A DNA stretch of 63,067 bases from contig JAUXQB010000026.1 in assembly GCA_030685215.1 (NCBI GenBank), positions 1 through 63,067 of the forward strand, given 5' to 3'. Source of the DNA: Actinomycetota bacterium (GTDB lineage: Bacteria; Actinomycetota; Acidimicrobiia; Acidimicrobiales; Ilumatobacteraceae). Positions 39,692 through 48,914 of the stretch are shown here, piece by piece; within the stretch, counting starts at the first letter, position 1, and each line of letters opens with the position of its first letter. Below the pieces are notes generated by a model. The model searched no databases. It was given only the letters and a program-made list of their open reading frames with translations, and was not told where the DNA came from. Both the position numbers and the translations under genes were made by a program.

Positions 39692-40693
39692 ATGAACGAG
39701 GAACACTGGTTGCTCGAAGTGGTCGAAGCGATGCCGGACGGCGTCGTGATCGTCGACTACGCAGGCGAGATGATCCTGGTGAACCGTGAGATGGAGCGGC
39801 TGCTCGGGTACCCGCGTGATGAGCTGCTCGGCCAGCGCGTCGAGATGCTGCTCCCAGGCGACCTGCGCACTGCGCACGAAGCCCACCGTGACTCGTACCA
39901 GGTGGCCCCGCATCGCCGCGAGATGGGGCGCGGACTCGACCTGAAGGCGCAACGCAAGGACGGCACCGTCTTCCCGGTGGAGATCTCGCTCGCGCCCGCC
40001 GAGCTCACCGGTCGGCAGGTGGTCATCGCCACCGTCCGCGACGTCACCGCCAACCGGATGGCCGAGTCGGAGCTCGAGTCCGCGCGCAACCGGCTGATGC
40101 TCGCCGAGGACCACGAGCGCATCGCACGCGACCTGCACGACACGGTGATCCAGCGACTGTTCGCGGCCGGCCTGTCGCTGCAGAGCGTGCTGCCGGTGGT
40201 GCCCGAGGTCGCGAAGGCGAAGATCGAACGCATCCTCGACGACCAGGACGACGCCATCCGCGAGCTGCGCACGGCCATCTTCGGATTGAGCAGCAAGCGC
40301 AGCGCCGGCCGAACCATCCGGGTGGTCGTCAACCAACTCGTCGACGACGCGTCGAGGGTGCTCGGGTTCCGCCCGACACTGCACTTCAACGGCGTGCTCG
40401 ACAGCATCGACCAGGACGTCACCACCGAAGTCGCCGCCATCGTGCGCGAGTCGCTCAGCAACGTCGCACGGCACGCGCAGGCCAAGAAAGTCGAGGTGTC
40501 GCTGAGCCACATCGGCGACCGCCTCGCCGTGGTCATCAGCGACGATGGCGAAGGCATTCCCAGCAGTCACCGCCTGGGCAGTGGGCTCCTCAACATGCAC
40601 GACCGCGCCACGCGCCTCAACGGCACGTGCACGGTCACCTCCGGTGAAGGCAACGGCACCACCGTGCGCTGGCAGGTCCCCGTCGGCAGCTGA
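39692..40693 (+). CDS. PAS-domain sensor histidine kinase, DevS/NarX-type
   Basis: 333 residues, cytoplasmic. A PAS domain (about 5-120: EAMPDGVVIVDYAGEMILVN ... GTVFPVEISLAP), then HisKA_3 dimerisation helix DHERIARDLHDTVIQRLFAAGLSLQ with phospho-acceptor His149, then HATPase_c with RESLSNVARHAQAK and DDGEGIP. The HisKA_3 sequence is of the DevS/DosS type, but the GAF haem domains are missing; a single PAS is used. The likely partner is the DevR-like regulator encoded about 0.7 kb downstream on the opposite strand. GAGG before the ATG supports the start. Confidence 0.85.
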   Translation: MNEEHWLLEVVEAMPDGVVIVDYAGEMILVNREMERLLGYPRDELLGQRVEMLLPGDLRTAHEAHRDSYQVAPHRREMGRGLDLKAQRKDGTVFPVEISLAPAELTGRQVVIATVRDVTANRMAESELESARNRLMLAEDHERIARDLHDTVIQRLFAAGLSLQSVLPVVPEVAKAKIERILDDQDDAIRELRTAIFGLSSKRSAGRTIRVVVNQLVDDASRVLGFRPTLHFNGVLDSIDQDVTTEVAAIVRESLSNVARHAQAKKVEVSLSHIGDRLAVVISDDGEGIPSSHRLGSGLLNMHDRATRLNGTCTVTSGEGNGTTVRWQVPVGS

Positions 40694-40715
40694 CGGCTGT
40701 CCGGCGGTCGAGTGC

Positions 40716-41255
40716 TCACTCAGTGGGACGTAGCTCGGCGAAAGCGTTCTGGTAGGCGTCGAACGCCATTCGATCGAAGCACACGAATTTGACGACTTCG
40801 ACCGCAGTCGGCGTGACCAGCACGGTGGACACCGCGACGTGGGCTGCCTCGACAGCTGGATAGCCATACATACCAGTCGAGATCGCCGGGAAGCTGATGG
40901 TTCTCGCTCCGACCTCATCGGCTCGGGCAAGGGCCTCCCGATAGCAGGACGCAAGCAGCAGCGCTTCGCCGCTGTCGCCGCCGCGCCACACCGGGCCGAC
41001 GGTGTGGATGACCCAGCCTGCGGCGAGTCGAAAACCTGGAGTGACCTTGGCCTCGCCCGTCCTGCACCCGCCCAGGAGCCTGCACCGCGCGACCAGCTCG
41101 GGCCCGGCGGCACGGTGGATGGCACCATCGACACCACCTCCACCCAACAACGAAGAGTTCGCCGCGTTCACGATGGCGTCCGTGTCCTGCTGCGTGATGT
41201 CGCCCAGCACCAACTCCAGGATCGGATGCCCGTCTCGTTCGACTCCAGCGATCAT
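40716..41255 (-). CDS. Macro-domain protein (O-acetyl-ADP-ribose / ADP-ribosyl hydrolase)
   Basis: 179 residues. Textbook macro-domain motifs: [56 protein letters not shown] and ISTGMYGYP. Such proteins bind ADP-ribose and remove it from O-acetyl-ADP-ribose or from modified proteins or nucleic acids. It is close to the MacroD subgroup. Located between the sensor kinase and the regulator gene, convergent to the first, with palindromic repeat C in its 5' flank. Start ATG 41255 without a clear ribosome binding site. Confidence 0.88.
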   Translation of the reverse strand: MIAGVERDGHPILELVLGDITQQDTDAIVNAANSSLLGGGGVDGAIHRAAGPELVARCRLLGGCRTGEAKVTPGFRLAAGWVIHTVGPVWRGGDSGEALLLASCYREALARADEVGARTISFPAISTGMYGYPAVEAAHVAVSTVLVTPTAVEVVKFVCFDRMAFDAYQNAFAELRPTE

Positions 41256-41307
41256 GGGTTGGCCGCTTTCGTCGTCGTCCCGCGAGGACAGCAACTTCGA
41301 TCGTTCG

Positions 41308-41347
41308 GGAAGCGCTTCATCACGGATGCCGTGATGAAAAGCTTCGC
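41308..41347. repeat. Dispersed palindromic repeat, copy C
   Basis: Arms GAAGCGCTTCATCACGG and CCGTGATGAAAAGCTTC pair with two mismatches around ATG. Lies in the 125-bp spacer upstream of the macro-domain gene and downstream of the response regulator gene. Confidence 0.75.
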
Positions 41348-41380
41348 CAAGCCCGAGAGCCCGCGGCTCATTCGCACGGG

Positions 41381-42049
41381 CTACTCGTTGGGCTGGCGGA
41401 CGGCGGCGGCGGCCTTCACCGCGAACACGGCGGCTTCCGTGCGACGGCTCATGCCCAGCTTCATCAGCATGTTCGACACGTAGTTCTTCACCGTCTTCTC
41501 GGCGAGGTGCAGCTCGACGCCGATCTGGCGATTCGTGGCACCTTCGGCGATGAGGTCGAGGATCTTGCGTTCCTGCGGGGTGAGCTTGGCCAGGCGCTCG
41601 TCCTCTTCGCTCGGGTTGCGCAGGCGGTGCAGCACCTTGGCCGTGACGGTGGGGTCGAGCAGCGACTCGCCGCGGGCCACGCGGCGGATGGCGGTGACCA
41701 GATCGTTGCCGCGGATCTGCTTGAGCACGTAACCCGATGCACCGGCCATGATGGCCTCGAACAGCGCGTCGTCGTCGCTGAACGAGGTGAGCATCAGGCA
41801 AGCGAGCCCGGGGAGCTGGCTGCGCACGTCGCGGCACACTTCGACGCCGCTTCCGTCGGGCAGGCGCACGTCTAGGACGGCCACGTGCGGGCGCACGGCC
41901 GGGATGCGCTGCAGCGCTTCCGCGGCGGTGGACGCCTCGCCCACCACTTCGATGTCGGCTTCGCTCTCCAGCAGTTCGCGCACGCCGCGCCGCACGATCT
42001 CGTGGTCGTCCAACAGGAAGACCTGGATGACTTGCGGTGATGGCTCCAT
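41381..42049 (-). CDS. NarL/DevR-type response regulator
   Basis: 222 residues. Receiver domain with [18 protein letters not shown] and phospho-acceptor Asp60 in [17 protein letters not shown], followed by [15 protein letters not shown], then a LuxR-type helix-turn-helix ([54 protein letters not shown]). Similarity to mycobacterial DosR/DevR is strong along the whole length, but the hypoxia role cannot be assumed as the kinase has PAS rather than GAF domains. The start may be 42049 or 42064. Confidence 0.88.
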   Translation of the reverse strand: MEPSPQVIQVFLLDDHEIVRRGVRELLESEADIEVVGEASTAAEALQRIPAVRPHVAVLDVRLPDGSGVEVCRDVRSQLPGLACLMLTSFSDDDALFEAIMAGASGYVLKQIRGNDLVTAIRRVARGESLLDPTVTAKVLHRLRNPSEEDERLAKLTPQERKILDLIAEGATNRQIGVELHLAEKTVKNYVSNMLMKLGMSRRTEAAVFAVKAAAAVRQPNE

Positions 42050-42153
42050 GACACGCCATGTCATCACACGAACCACCCCGCTGTCAGGGACCTTCGTCAC
42101 AATTCACAAGGGTCAGCGGTCGTCTCGCGGAGCGTCTCGGGCCGATCTCGTCG

Positions 42154-42159
42154 TAGAAT
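42154..42159 (+). promoter_or_regulatory. -10 box (TAGAAT) of the methionine aminopeptidase gene
   Basis: TAGAAT is 7 nt before the GTG at 42167; strong consensus -10, with no ribosome binding site, so a leaderless mRNA is expected. Confidence 0.55.
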
Positions 42160-42166
42160 CGCGTTC

Positions 42167-43147
42167 GTGCTGCAGACCCGACAACCCTCCGTGCTTCCTC
42201 AGGCCAACGACGCCTGCTGGTGCGGCAGCGGCCGCAAGTACAAGCGCTGCCACAAGCCCCTGGAAGGCCGGGTCACCAAGGGCCTCGTGTCGCCGATGCG
42301 CACCGTTCCCGCGCACATCGTCCGCCCGCACTACGCCGACACCGGCGAAGTGGTGCGCTGGAGCGAAGAGCGGGTGAAGTCGCCCGAGGTCATCGAGCGC
42401 ATGCGTCACGCCGGTGCGGTTGCCGCCGAGATCCTGCGACTCGCCGGCGAGTTCGTGCGACCCGGCATCACCACCGACGACATCGATGCATACGTGCACG
42501 ATCTCTACATCGAGCGGGGCGCATACCCGAGCACGCTGAACTACCACGGCTACCAGAAGAGCCTGTGCACCAGCGTGAACGAGATCATCTGCCACGGCAT
42601 CCCCGACACCACCGTGCTCAACGACGGCGACATCATCAATCTCGATGTCACCGGCTGGATCGGCGGCGTGCACGGCGACACCAACGCCACCTTCTTCGTC
42701 GGCGAGGTCGACCCTGCCAGCCGGCAGCTCGTGCAGGTCACCGAAGAATGCATGTGGCACGGCATCGAGGCCGTGAAGCCCGGGCGGCCACTCAGCGACA
42801 TCGGCCGCGCCATCGAGAACCACGCCAAGAAGCACAAGCTCGGTGTCGTCAAGGCGTTCATCGGTCACGGCATCGGCGAGCAGTTCCACACCGACGTGCA
42901 GGTGCTGCACTACTTCGACGAGCGGGCCAGCATGATCATGCGCCCGGGCATGACCTTCACCATCGAGCCGATGATCAACCAGGGATCGTGGCAGCACAAG
43001 ATGGTGTTCGACGACGACTGGACCGCAGCCACCGCCGACGGCAAGCGCAGCGCGCAGTTCGAGCACACCATCCTGGTCACCGACGACGGTGTCGATGTGC
43101 TCACCGCGCCGGGCGCTGTGTCGCCCAGCGCTCCCTGGAACCGCTGA
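42167..43147 (+). CDS. map: Methionine aminopeptidase with N-terminal SEC-C zinc motif
   Basis: 326 residues. Residues of about 15-32 (ACWCGSGRKYKRCHKP) are a SEC-C zinc motif, used for ribosome or protein docking in type I enzymes. The catalytic domain follows: the metal ligands are Asp in NLDVTGWIGG, Asp in HGDTNATF, His in IGHGIG, Glu in TIEPM and Glu in QFEHT. It removes the initiator Met from nascent proteins. The C-terminus shows no truncation. Confidence 0.92.
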   Translation: MLQTRQPSVLPQANDACWCGSGRKYKRCHKPLEGRVTKGLVSPMRTVPAHIVRPHYADTGEVVRWSEERVKSPEVIERMRHAGAVAAEILRLAGEFVRPGITTDDIDAYVHDLYIERGAYPSTLNYHGYQKSLCTSVNEIICHGIPDTTVLNDGDIINLDVTGWIGGVHGDTNATFFVGEVDPASRQLVQVTEECMWHGIEAVKPGRPLSDIGRAIENHAKKHKLGVVKAFIGHGIGEQFHTDVQVLHYFDERASMIMRPGMTFTIEPMINQGSWQHKMVFDDDWTAATADGKRSAQFEHTILVTDDGVDVLTAPGAVSPSAPWNR

Positions 43148-43186
43148 CCCTCACTCGCCTCTGTCCGGCGGCGTGCGGACACCGCC

Positions 43187-44512
43187 GTGGCAACATGGCG
43201 CGTGGGCTTGTTGCGCAACGATCTCGAACGCCGCATCGTCCGCCTGGCGATCCCCGCGCTCGGCACGCTCGCGGTGGAGCCGATGTACGTGCTGGTCGAC
43301 ACGGCCATCGTCGGTCGCCTCGGCACGCCACAACTGGCGGGGCTCGCCATCGCCTCGACGGTGCTGCTCACGGTGGTCTCGCTCACCGCCGCACTGCAGT
43401 ACGGGCTCACGCCCGACGTCGCGTTCCAGCACGGTCGCGGCGACGCGGCGGAAGCACGACGCGTGGCCACCAACGGACTGCAGCTGGCAGCACTCATCGG
43501 TATCCCCATGGGCACGCTGCTCGCCGTCGGTTCCCGGCCGCTGTGCTGGCTCATCGGCGGCCGTGGCGACGTGCTCGAGAACGCCACCACCTACCTGCGC
43601 ATCAGTGCGGTCGGGTTGCCCTTCGTGCTCATCGCCTACGTCGGCCACGGTGTGATGCGCGGTGTGAACCAGCTGCGCAAGCCGTTGGTGCTGGTGTTCG
43701 TCGCGAACCTCGTCAACCTCGTCCTCGAGATCGTCGCGGTGTACGTGCTCGACCTGGGCATCGCCGGCTCGGCATGGAGCACCGTCATCGCCCAGGTGGG
43801 CGCCGCGATCGCGTTCGCGATGATCATGCGGCCACACCTCATCTCGCTGCGCCCCACGCTGGCCCGCATGCGACCGGTGCTCGCCAGCGGACGTCACTTC
43901 GCGGTGCGCTCGCTGGCCATGTACGCGGTGTGGAACACCGCCACGTTCGTCGCCGCCCGCATCGACACACCGACGTTGGCCGCACACCAGGTGCTCACTC
44001 AGCTGTTCATCTTCCTCGCGCTCGTGCTCGACGCGCTGGCCATCCCGGCGCAGTCACTCGTCGCCGGTGCGCTGGGCGGCGGACAGGTCGACGAAGCCAC
44101 ACGCGTCGGCCACATCAGCGCGCGGTTGTCGTTGTGGGGCGCCGGTCTCCTTGCGACCGGACTGGTGCTGCTCAGCCCGATCGCACCACAGGTGTTCAGC
44201 TCCGACAGCGCGGTGCAGTCGCGGCTCACGGCCGGCCTGCTCATCCTCGCCGTGATGCAGTTCCCCGGTGCGCTGGCCTTCGCGTACGACGGTGCGCTCA
44301 TCGGGGCGAAGGACGAGCGCTGGCTCGGACACCGGGCGGTCCTGAACCTGATCGGGTACGCGCCGCTCGCCATCGCCACGCTGTTCGTGCCCGCGCTCGG
44401 CCTCGCCGGCCTGTGGGGCGCGCAGATGACGTGGATGGTGCTGCGCGCAGTGGTCAACACGCGACGCTGGCATCTGCTGAGCGGCGACCACTTCCGGCGT
44501 GTGGCCGCCTGA
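43187..44512 (+). CDS. MATE-family efflux transporter
   Basis: 441 residues with 12 TM helices, the DinF-like branch of MATE transporters: N-terminal helix with IPALGTLAVEPMYVLVDTAIVGRLGT, and matching halves (PALGTLAVEP; WNTATFVAARI...LAAHQVL). It probably exports cationic drugs or metabolites by Na+ or H+ antiport. The start may be GTG 43187 or GTG 43202. Separated from the aminopeptidase by 39 bp with a small hairpin (TGTCCG/CGGACA). Confidence 0.87.
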   Translation: MATWRVGLLRNDLERRIVRLAIPALGTLAVEPMYVLVDTAIVGRLGTPQLAGLAIASTVLLTVVSLTAALQYGLTPDVAFQHGRGDAAEARRVATNGLQLAALIGIPMGTLLAVGSRPLCWLIGGRGDVLENATTYLRISAVGLPFVLIAYVGHGVMRGVNQLRKPLVLVFVANLVNLVLEIVAVYVLDLGIAGSAWSTVIAQVGAAIAFAMIMRPHLISLRPTLARMRPVLASGRHFAVRSLAMYAVWNTATFVAARIDTPTLAAHQVLTQLFIFLALVLDALAIPAQSLVAGALGGGQVDEATRVGHISARLSLWGAGLLATGLVLLSPIAPQVFSSDSAVQSRLTAGLLILAVMQFPGALAFAYDGALIGAKDERWLGHRAVLNLIGYAPLAIATLFVPALGLAGLWGAQMTWMVLRAVVNTRRWHLLSGDHFRRVAA

Positions 44513-44548
44513 CGCGGGCACGGGGATCGGCACGGGTCGTCTCCACGA

Positions 44549-44840
44549 GTGACGGTGCGACAGGTGCCTGTGGACTCCGTCAGGTGTGTTCGATTTCGAT
44601 GTGATTCGGAGGGTCGTTCGGGTGCCGATTCGACCGGCTCATGCGGCGGGCCCTCGTCCTCGAGGAGCCGCGGTCCCGCACATCGCTCGTCAGGCGCCGG
44701 TCGACCACGCTGCCGGTGCTGCTCGACCTGTGGGTCGGATCACCTGCCACATCCGTCACGCTGCATGGGCCATGGGTCGAGATCTCGATTCGGAATCGAA
44801 CACACGTGACGGAGCCCACAGGCACCTGTCGCGCCGTCAC
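44549..44840. mobile_element. 292-bp non-coding element with 50-bp terminal inverted repeats (MITE-like)
   Basis: The left end (44549-44598) and the reverse complement of the right end (44791-44840) agree at 46 of 50 positions; both begin GTGACGG. The 192-bp centre shows no plausible gene. The trinucleotide CGA directly flanks both ends (44546-44548 and 44841-44843), which could be a target duplication or chance. Each arm contains the small palindrome ACAGGTGCCTGT. It occupies most of the 356-bp gap between the MATE gene and the 3' end of the methyltransferase gene. A miniature inverted-repeat transposable element is the best fit; a giant hairpin terminator or RNA is an alternative. Confidence 0.6.
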
Positions 44841-44868
44841 CGATCCGCGCGCGAGGACCCTCCCACGC

Positions 44869-46047
44869 TCAGCGCAGCGGGATCGATGCCAGCAGGCGCG
44901 GATTGAGCCGCACGCTGGTGGCCGAGAGACCGCTGCCCGCGGCGTGGTGGTGCACCCAGTGGTTGGCCGCACCGGACGCCAGCACTGCCAACACGCGCTC
45001 GGGCTGCTCGGTGAGGCAGGTGATGACCGGCACACTCGGCAACCACTCACCGGTGGGGTCGTGCACCGCCTCGATCAGCTTCGTCTGATTGGCGATGAGG
45101 ATCTTCGGCACCAGGCGGCTCTCGGCCCACCGCTGCAGCGCGGGCGTCAACCGATCCAGCGCGACCCGTGGCGCGGCGAACTGCTGCTTGGCGAAGCGCA
45201 CAGGTCGCTCGCCCCACAGGCAACGACCGGGCTCGATGAGACCGCTGGTGACGAGCGGCGGCCCCACCTCGTCGTCGCCCACCGCACCCACCAGGCCGTA
45301 GTACTGGTCGCGGAAGTCGACCGTGAAGGCGGCGATGTCGCCGAGCGTGGGACCGTCGTTGGCGATGGGCGTGCCGCCGCTGATCAGCCCCGACCAGGCC
45401 GCCGGCATCGTCATCGCCGGCAGCTGGGCGAACTGCGGTCCGAACGACCGACGGACCGCCCCCGCCGCGCCGCCGACCTCCCACACGCCAGCCCACACAC
45501 GCACCTGCGCGTCGAACAGGTGCGTCGGCGACCACCACATCCACCGCAGCGCGGCAGCCTCGTCGACCGCCGCGCGGATGGCCGCGCCATCGCGCGTGGA
45601 CAGCAGCGACTGCGGCAGCACCAGCCCCACCCGGCCGCCCGGCCGCACCAACTGCACCGCGAGTGCCAGGAACTCGGCCGCCGCGTCGGCGTACGGCCCG
45701 CCACCGAAGCGCGAGCTCCCGCCACGTGTGGTGCGCGCCGACAGCTGGTTGAGGAACGGCGGGTTGCCCACGACCACGTCGAACTGTGCCGACCCCCACT
45801 CGCGCGTGAGGGCGTCGCCGCGCACGAAGTCGACGCCGGGGCCGGGCGTCGCCGCCGGGTCGATGTCGACGCCCGTCAGTTCGGGCAGCCCGGTGGCCCG
45901 CAGGAAGCGACCGTCACCGCACGCAGGGTCGAGCGCGGAGCGAGCGCCGGCGAACACCGCTTCCCGCACCACCGCGGCCACCAGTTCCGGTGGCGTGTAC
46001 CAGGCACCCAGTTCCTTGCGGCTGCGTGGAGGTTGCCGTTCGCTCAC
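44869..46047 (-). CDS. Class I N6-adenine DNA methyltransferase (Eco57I/TaqI-like)
   Basis: 392 residues from a GTG at 46047. N-terminal [14 protein letters not shown] motif DPACGDG (40-46), VDIDPAA and the catalytic NPPF (95-98) define an N6-adenine methyltransferase of the gamma class (order I to IV), like TaqI and Eco57I enzymes, followed by a C-terminal half that is probably the target recognition domain. No restriction endonuclease gene is adjacent, so it is an orphan or part of a separate system. It is 28 bp from the inverted-repeat element. Divergent from coaA. Confidence 0.8.
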   Translation of the reverse strand: MSERQPPRSRKELGAWYTPPELVAAVVREAVFAGARSALDPACGDGRFLRATGLPELTGVDIDPAATPGPGVDFVRGDALTREWGSAQFDVVVGNPPFLNQLSARTTRGGSSRFGGGPYADAAAEFLALAVQLVRPGGRVGLVLPQSLLSTRDGAAIRAAVDEAAALRWMWWSPTHLFDAQVRVWAGVWEVGGAAGAVRRSFGPQFAQLPAMTMPAAWSGLISGGTPIANDGPTLGDIAAFTVDFRDQYYGLVGAVGDDEVGPPLVTSGLIEPGRCLWGERPVRFAKQQFAAPRVALDRLTPALQRWAESRLVPKILIANQTKLIEAVHDPTGEWLPSVPVITCLTEQPERVLAVLASGAANHWVHHHAAGSGLSATSVRLNPRLLASIPLR

Positions 46048-46057
46048 CTCGCCAGCG

Positions 46058-46063
46058 TAGGGT
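46058..46063 (+). promoter_or_regulatory. -10 box (TAGGGT) of coaA
   Basis: TAGGGT is 8 nt upstream of the GTG at 46072, within a 24-bp spacer to the divergent methyltransferase start; leaderless. Confidence 0.5.
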
Positions 46064-46071
46064 TTGCCCCC

Positions 46072-47028
46072 GTGACGGCACTGAACCTGACCGGGGCTCC
46101 CGACCGCTATCTCGCGTTCGACCGCGAGCAATGGGCGGCGCTCCGTGCGGCCACGCCACTCACCCTTGGCGAGGACGACCTCGAGCGGCTGCGCGGCATC
46201 AACGAGCGCATCGACCTCGACGAGGTCGCGGCCGTGTACCTGCCGCTCACCCGCTTGCTCAACCTCTACGTCGCCGCCACCCAGAACCTGCACAAGGCGT
46301 CGGCCGCATTCCTCGGCACGCTGGCCCCGAAGGTGCCCTACGTCATCGGCATCGCCGGCAGCGTGGCCGTCGGCAAGAGCACGTTCGCGCGCATCCTGCA
46401 GGCGCTGCTGGCCCGGTGGCCCGATCACCCCACCGTCGAGCTGGTCACCACCGACGGCTTCCTGCACCCCAACCGGGTGCTCGAGGAGCGCGGGCTGATG
46501 AACCGCAAGGGCTTCCCGGAGAGCTACGACACACGTCGGCTGCTGCAGTTCCTGCGCGAGGTGAAGAGCGGCAACGCCGAGGTGGCGGCTCCCGTCTACA
46601 GCCACGTCGTCTACGACATCGTTCCCGGCGACGTGGTCACCGTGCGCCAGCCCGACATCCTCATCCTCGAAGGGCTCAACGTGCTGCAGGTGGGGGCGCT
46701 CACCGAGAACACCGACGTCACCGAGTTCGTCAGCGACTACTTCGACTTCTCCATCTACGTCGATGCGGCCGAGCCCGACATCGAGGAGTTCTACGTGCAG
46801 CGGTTCCTCACCCTGTGCGACACCGTGTTCCAGAACCCCGACAGCTTCTTCCAGCACTACGCCCACCTCACTCGCGAGGAGGCCATCGAGACCGCGCGCT
46901 TCATCTGGCGCGAGATCAACGGCAAGAACCTGCGCGAGAACATCGAGCCCACCAAGCACCGCGCCGGCCTGCTGCTGCACAAGGGGCGCGACCACCGCGT
47001 CACCAACGTGAAGCTGCGTCGCCTGTGA
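46072..47028 (+). CDS. coaA: Pantothenate kinase, type I
   Basis: 318 residues. P-loop [12 protein letters not shown], then [28 protein letters not shown] and DFSIYVDA, typical of bacterial type I PanK (CoaA). It phosphorylates pantothenate, the first and controlling step in coenzyme A synthesis, with feedback inhibition by CoA. Length matches the actinobacterial enzyme. The downstream lipoprotein gene starts at or near its stop (GTGA). Confidence 0.93.
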   Translation: MTALNLTGAPDRYLAFDREQWAALRAATPLTLGEDDLERLRGINERIDLDEVAAVYLPLTRLLNLYVAATQNLHKASAAFLGTLAPKVPYVIGIAGSVAVGKSTFARILQALLARWPDHPTVELVTTDGFLHPNRVLEERGLMNRKGFPESYDTRRLLQFLREVKSGNAEVAAPVYSHVVYDIVPGDVVTVRQPDILILEGLNVLQVGALTENTDVTEFVSDYFDFSIYVDAAEPDIEEFYVQRFLTLCDTVFQNPDSFFQHYAHLTREEAIETARFIWREINGKNLRENIEPTKHRAGLLLHKGRDHRVTNVKLRRL

Positions 47029-47576
47029 TCGTGCGGCGACTCGCCGCCTGCGCCGCGGTTGCGGTACTGCTCGCCGCCTGTGGTGGCGACGACGGCATGG
47101 GCACCGTCGAGCTGTACGACCGCGTGCCCGTGCCGGCCGTGCCCGATCGCACTGCGCCGATCGACCCGGCAGCCACCACACTCGTCGGAGACGGTGCGTA
47201 CTGGGCAGAGCTCGTCGATGTCGATGTCGATGTCGACGCTGCGGGCGAACCGGCGTTCATGTTCGACGTGTCGCAGGCGCTGTTCGCGCAAGCGTGCCTC
47301 GACGAGCTCGGCGCCGACGGGTGCCCGAACGACTTCGGTGTCGTCGCCGAGCCGCACCTGCTGGTCACCGCGCCCGCCGGCGCGGTGGCCGGGGTGACGG
47401 TGGCTGCCGAGAACCAGCGGAACTTCGCGATCACCGCCGACGAACTGGTGCGGCTGGTCTCCGGCGAAGAGCCGTCGGCCGCGGCACCGGAGGGCTTCGC
47501 CTACGTGGCGTTCCCGTACCTGCTCACGGTGCGAGATGGCACGGTCGTGGCGGCCAGCCAGATCTGGGTGCCCTGA
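47025..47576 (+). CDS. Lipoprotein
   Basis: 183 residues from a GTG at 47025 (or 47031). The N-terminus [18 protein letters not shown] is a signal peptide with the lipobox LAAC, so Cys is lipidated. The mature protein is acidic with two short VDVDVD runs and two Cys ([11 protein letters not shown]), family not recognised. It is coupled to coaA by a 4-bp overlap, though a functional link is not obvious. Confidence 0.72.
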   Translation: MIVRRLAACAAVAVLLAACGGDDGMGTVELYDRVPVPAVPDRTAPIDPAATTLVGDGAYWAELVDVDVDVDAAGEPAFMFDVSQALFAQACLDELGADGCPNDFGVVAEPHLLVTAPAGAVAGVTVAAENQRNFAITADELVRLVSGEEPSAAAPEGFAYVAFPYLLTVRDGTVVAASQIWVP

Positions 47577-47579
47577 CGT

Positions 47580-48842
47580 TCACTCGGTCGTCGGCACCAG
47601 CAGGTGCTCGTCGAGGAAGCCGATCACGTGCGACTCCCACTCATCCGGTGCGGTGTCGAGGCCTTGGGTGTGCGCGGACCCGGGCACGGTCCACACCGTC
47701 ACCCGATCGGGCGCGGCATCGCGCATGAACGCTGCCGCGTCCGGTTCGTCGTGCACGTCGCCACCGGCGATCAGCAGGAAGGAACACTGCGTCGCGGCCG
47801 CTGCCGACGACGCGAGCGACGACGGCCGCGGTGCGTCGGTGAGCAGGTCGGTGAACGCGAACTGCGCCCACTCGATGCCCTGCTGCAGGCGGCCGCGCCA
47901 GCCGTACGAGTCGTCGAGCCACGCCTTGTCCGAGTTGGTCCGCCCGGTGGCGCCCTCGGCCACGACGGCGACGATCCGCTCGTCGGCCGCGGCCGCGCCG
48001 ACCGCCTCCTCGCCGCCCATCGACATGCCGACGACGCCGATCTGCGTCGGGTCGACATCGGGTTGCGCGACCAGGAAGTCGACTGCGGCGCTGATGTCGG
48101 CGTCGCCGTTCCAGCCGAAGTCCATCGCGCGGCCATCGCTGCGCCCGTGCCCACGTGCGTCGGTGAGCAACACGCCGTAGCCGTGGTCGGCCAGCACCAC
48201 CGCCTGCGCGACGACACTCGTGCGCGTGGAGCCCGCGCCATGGCGCAACACCACCGCGGCGCCGTTGGTCGACGGCACGTACCACGCCGACATCCGGGTG
48301 CCATCGGCCGCGCGGTACTCGACGTCGCTGGCGACAACACCGTGGTCGCTCAGCCGCGCCGAGCCGAGCTCGGTTGGCGGCACGTTGGTGGTGAGCACGC
48401 CCGGCACCAGCACCCACAGCGCAACGAGCAGGGCGACGACCGAGCCGGCCACGGTCGCCACTCGTCGCCGGCGAGTCATGTCGCCGGTCGCACCGCGCAC
48501 GCCTGCCACCACCAGCACGGCGCCGGCGGCCAGCGCGGCGAGGCCGGCCACGCTGCGCCACGCGAGCCCGACGACCTGTGCGTGTCGGGCGCCGATGCCG
48601 ATGCCCATCACCACGCCGGCGAGGCCGACCAGCACGAGGGCGACCGAGGCACCCCGACGCCGGGTCGTCAGCAGATGGAGAGTCGTGGCCGCCACGGTGA
48701 ACACGATCAGCATGCGCACCATCCGCCACAGCGGCGATCCGTCCGCACCCACCAGCGCGCCTGCCGCGATCGCGAACACCGCGACCGCTGCACCGCGGAC
48801 CTTCGTCTCACGTGGCATCGCTCGGACGCTGTCGCGCCACAT
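47580..48842 (-). CDS. Alpha/beta hydrolase with N-terminal membrane domain
   Basis: 420 residues. The first 150 residues hold four to five TM helices; the rest is an alpha/beta hydrolase with nucleophile elbow GMSMGG, LLTDARGHGRSDG, acid in IAGGDVHDEP and His in GSAHTQG. It is probably a membrane-anchored esterase/peptidase-like enzyme facing outward or inward. GGGAGG 9 nt before ATG 48842 supports the start. Convergent with the lipoprotein gene, 3 bp apart. Confidence 0.82.
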   Translation of the reverse strand: MWRDSVRAMPRETKVRGAAVAVFAIAAGALVGADGSPLWRMVRMLIVFTVAATTLHLLTTRRRGASVALVLVGLAGVVMGIGIGARHAQVVGLAWRSVAGLAALAAGAVLVVAGVRGATGDMTRRRRVATVAGSVVALLVALWVLVPGVLTTNVPPTELGSARLSDHGVVASDVEYRAADGTRMSAWYVPSTNGAAVVLRHGAGSTRTSVVAQAVVLADHGYGVLLTDARGHGRSDGRAMDFGWNGDADISAAVDFLVAQPDVDPTQIGVVGMSMGGEEAVGAAAADERIVAVVAEGATGRTNSDKAWLDDSYGWRGRLQQGIEWAQFAFTDLLTDAPRPSSLASSAAAATQCSFLLIAGGDVHDEPDAAAFMRDAAPDRVTVWTVPGSAHTQGLDTAPDEWESHVIGFLDEHLLVPTTE

Positions 48843-48914
48843 CTCGGCCGACCTCCCAGCCGATCGTACGATGCCCTGTTCCGCGCCGACCAGGGGACTT
48901 CGGCCCGGCCCGCC

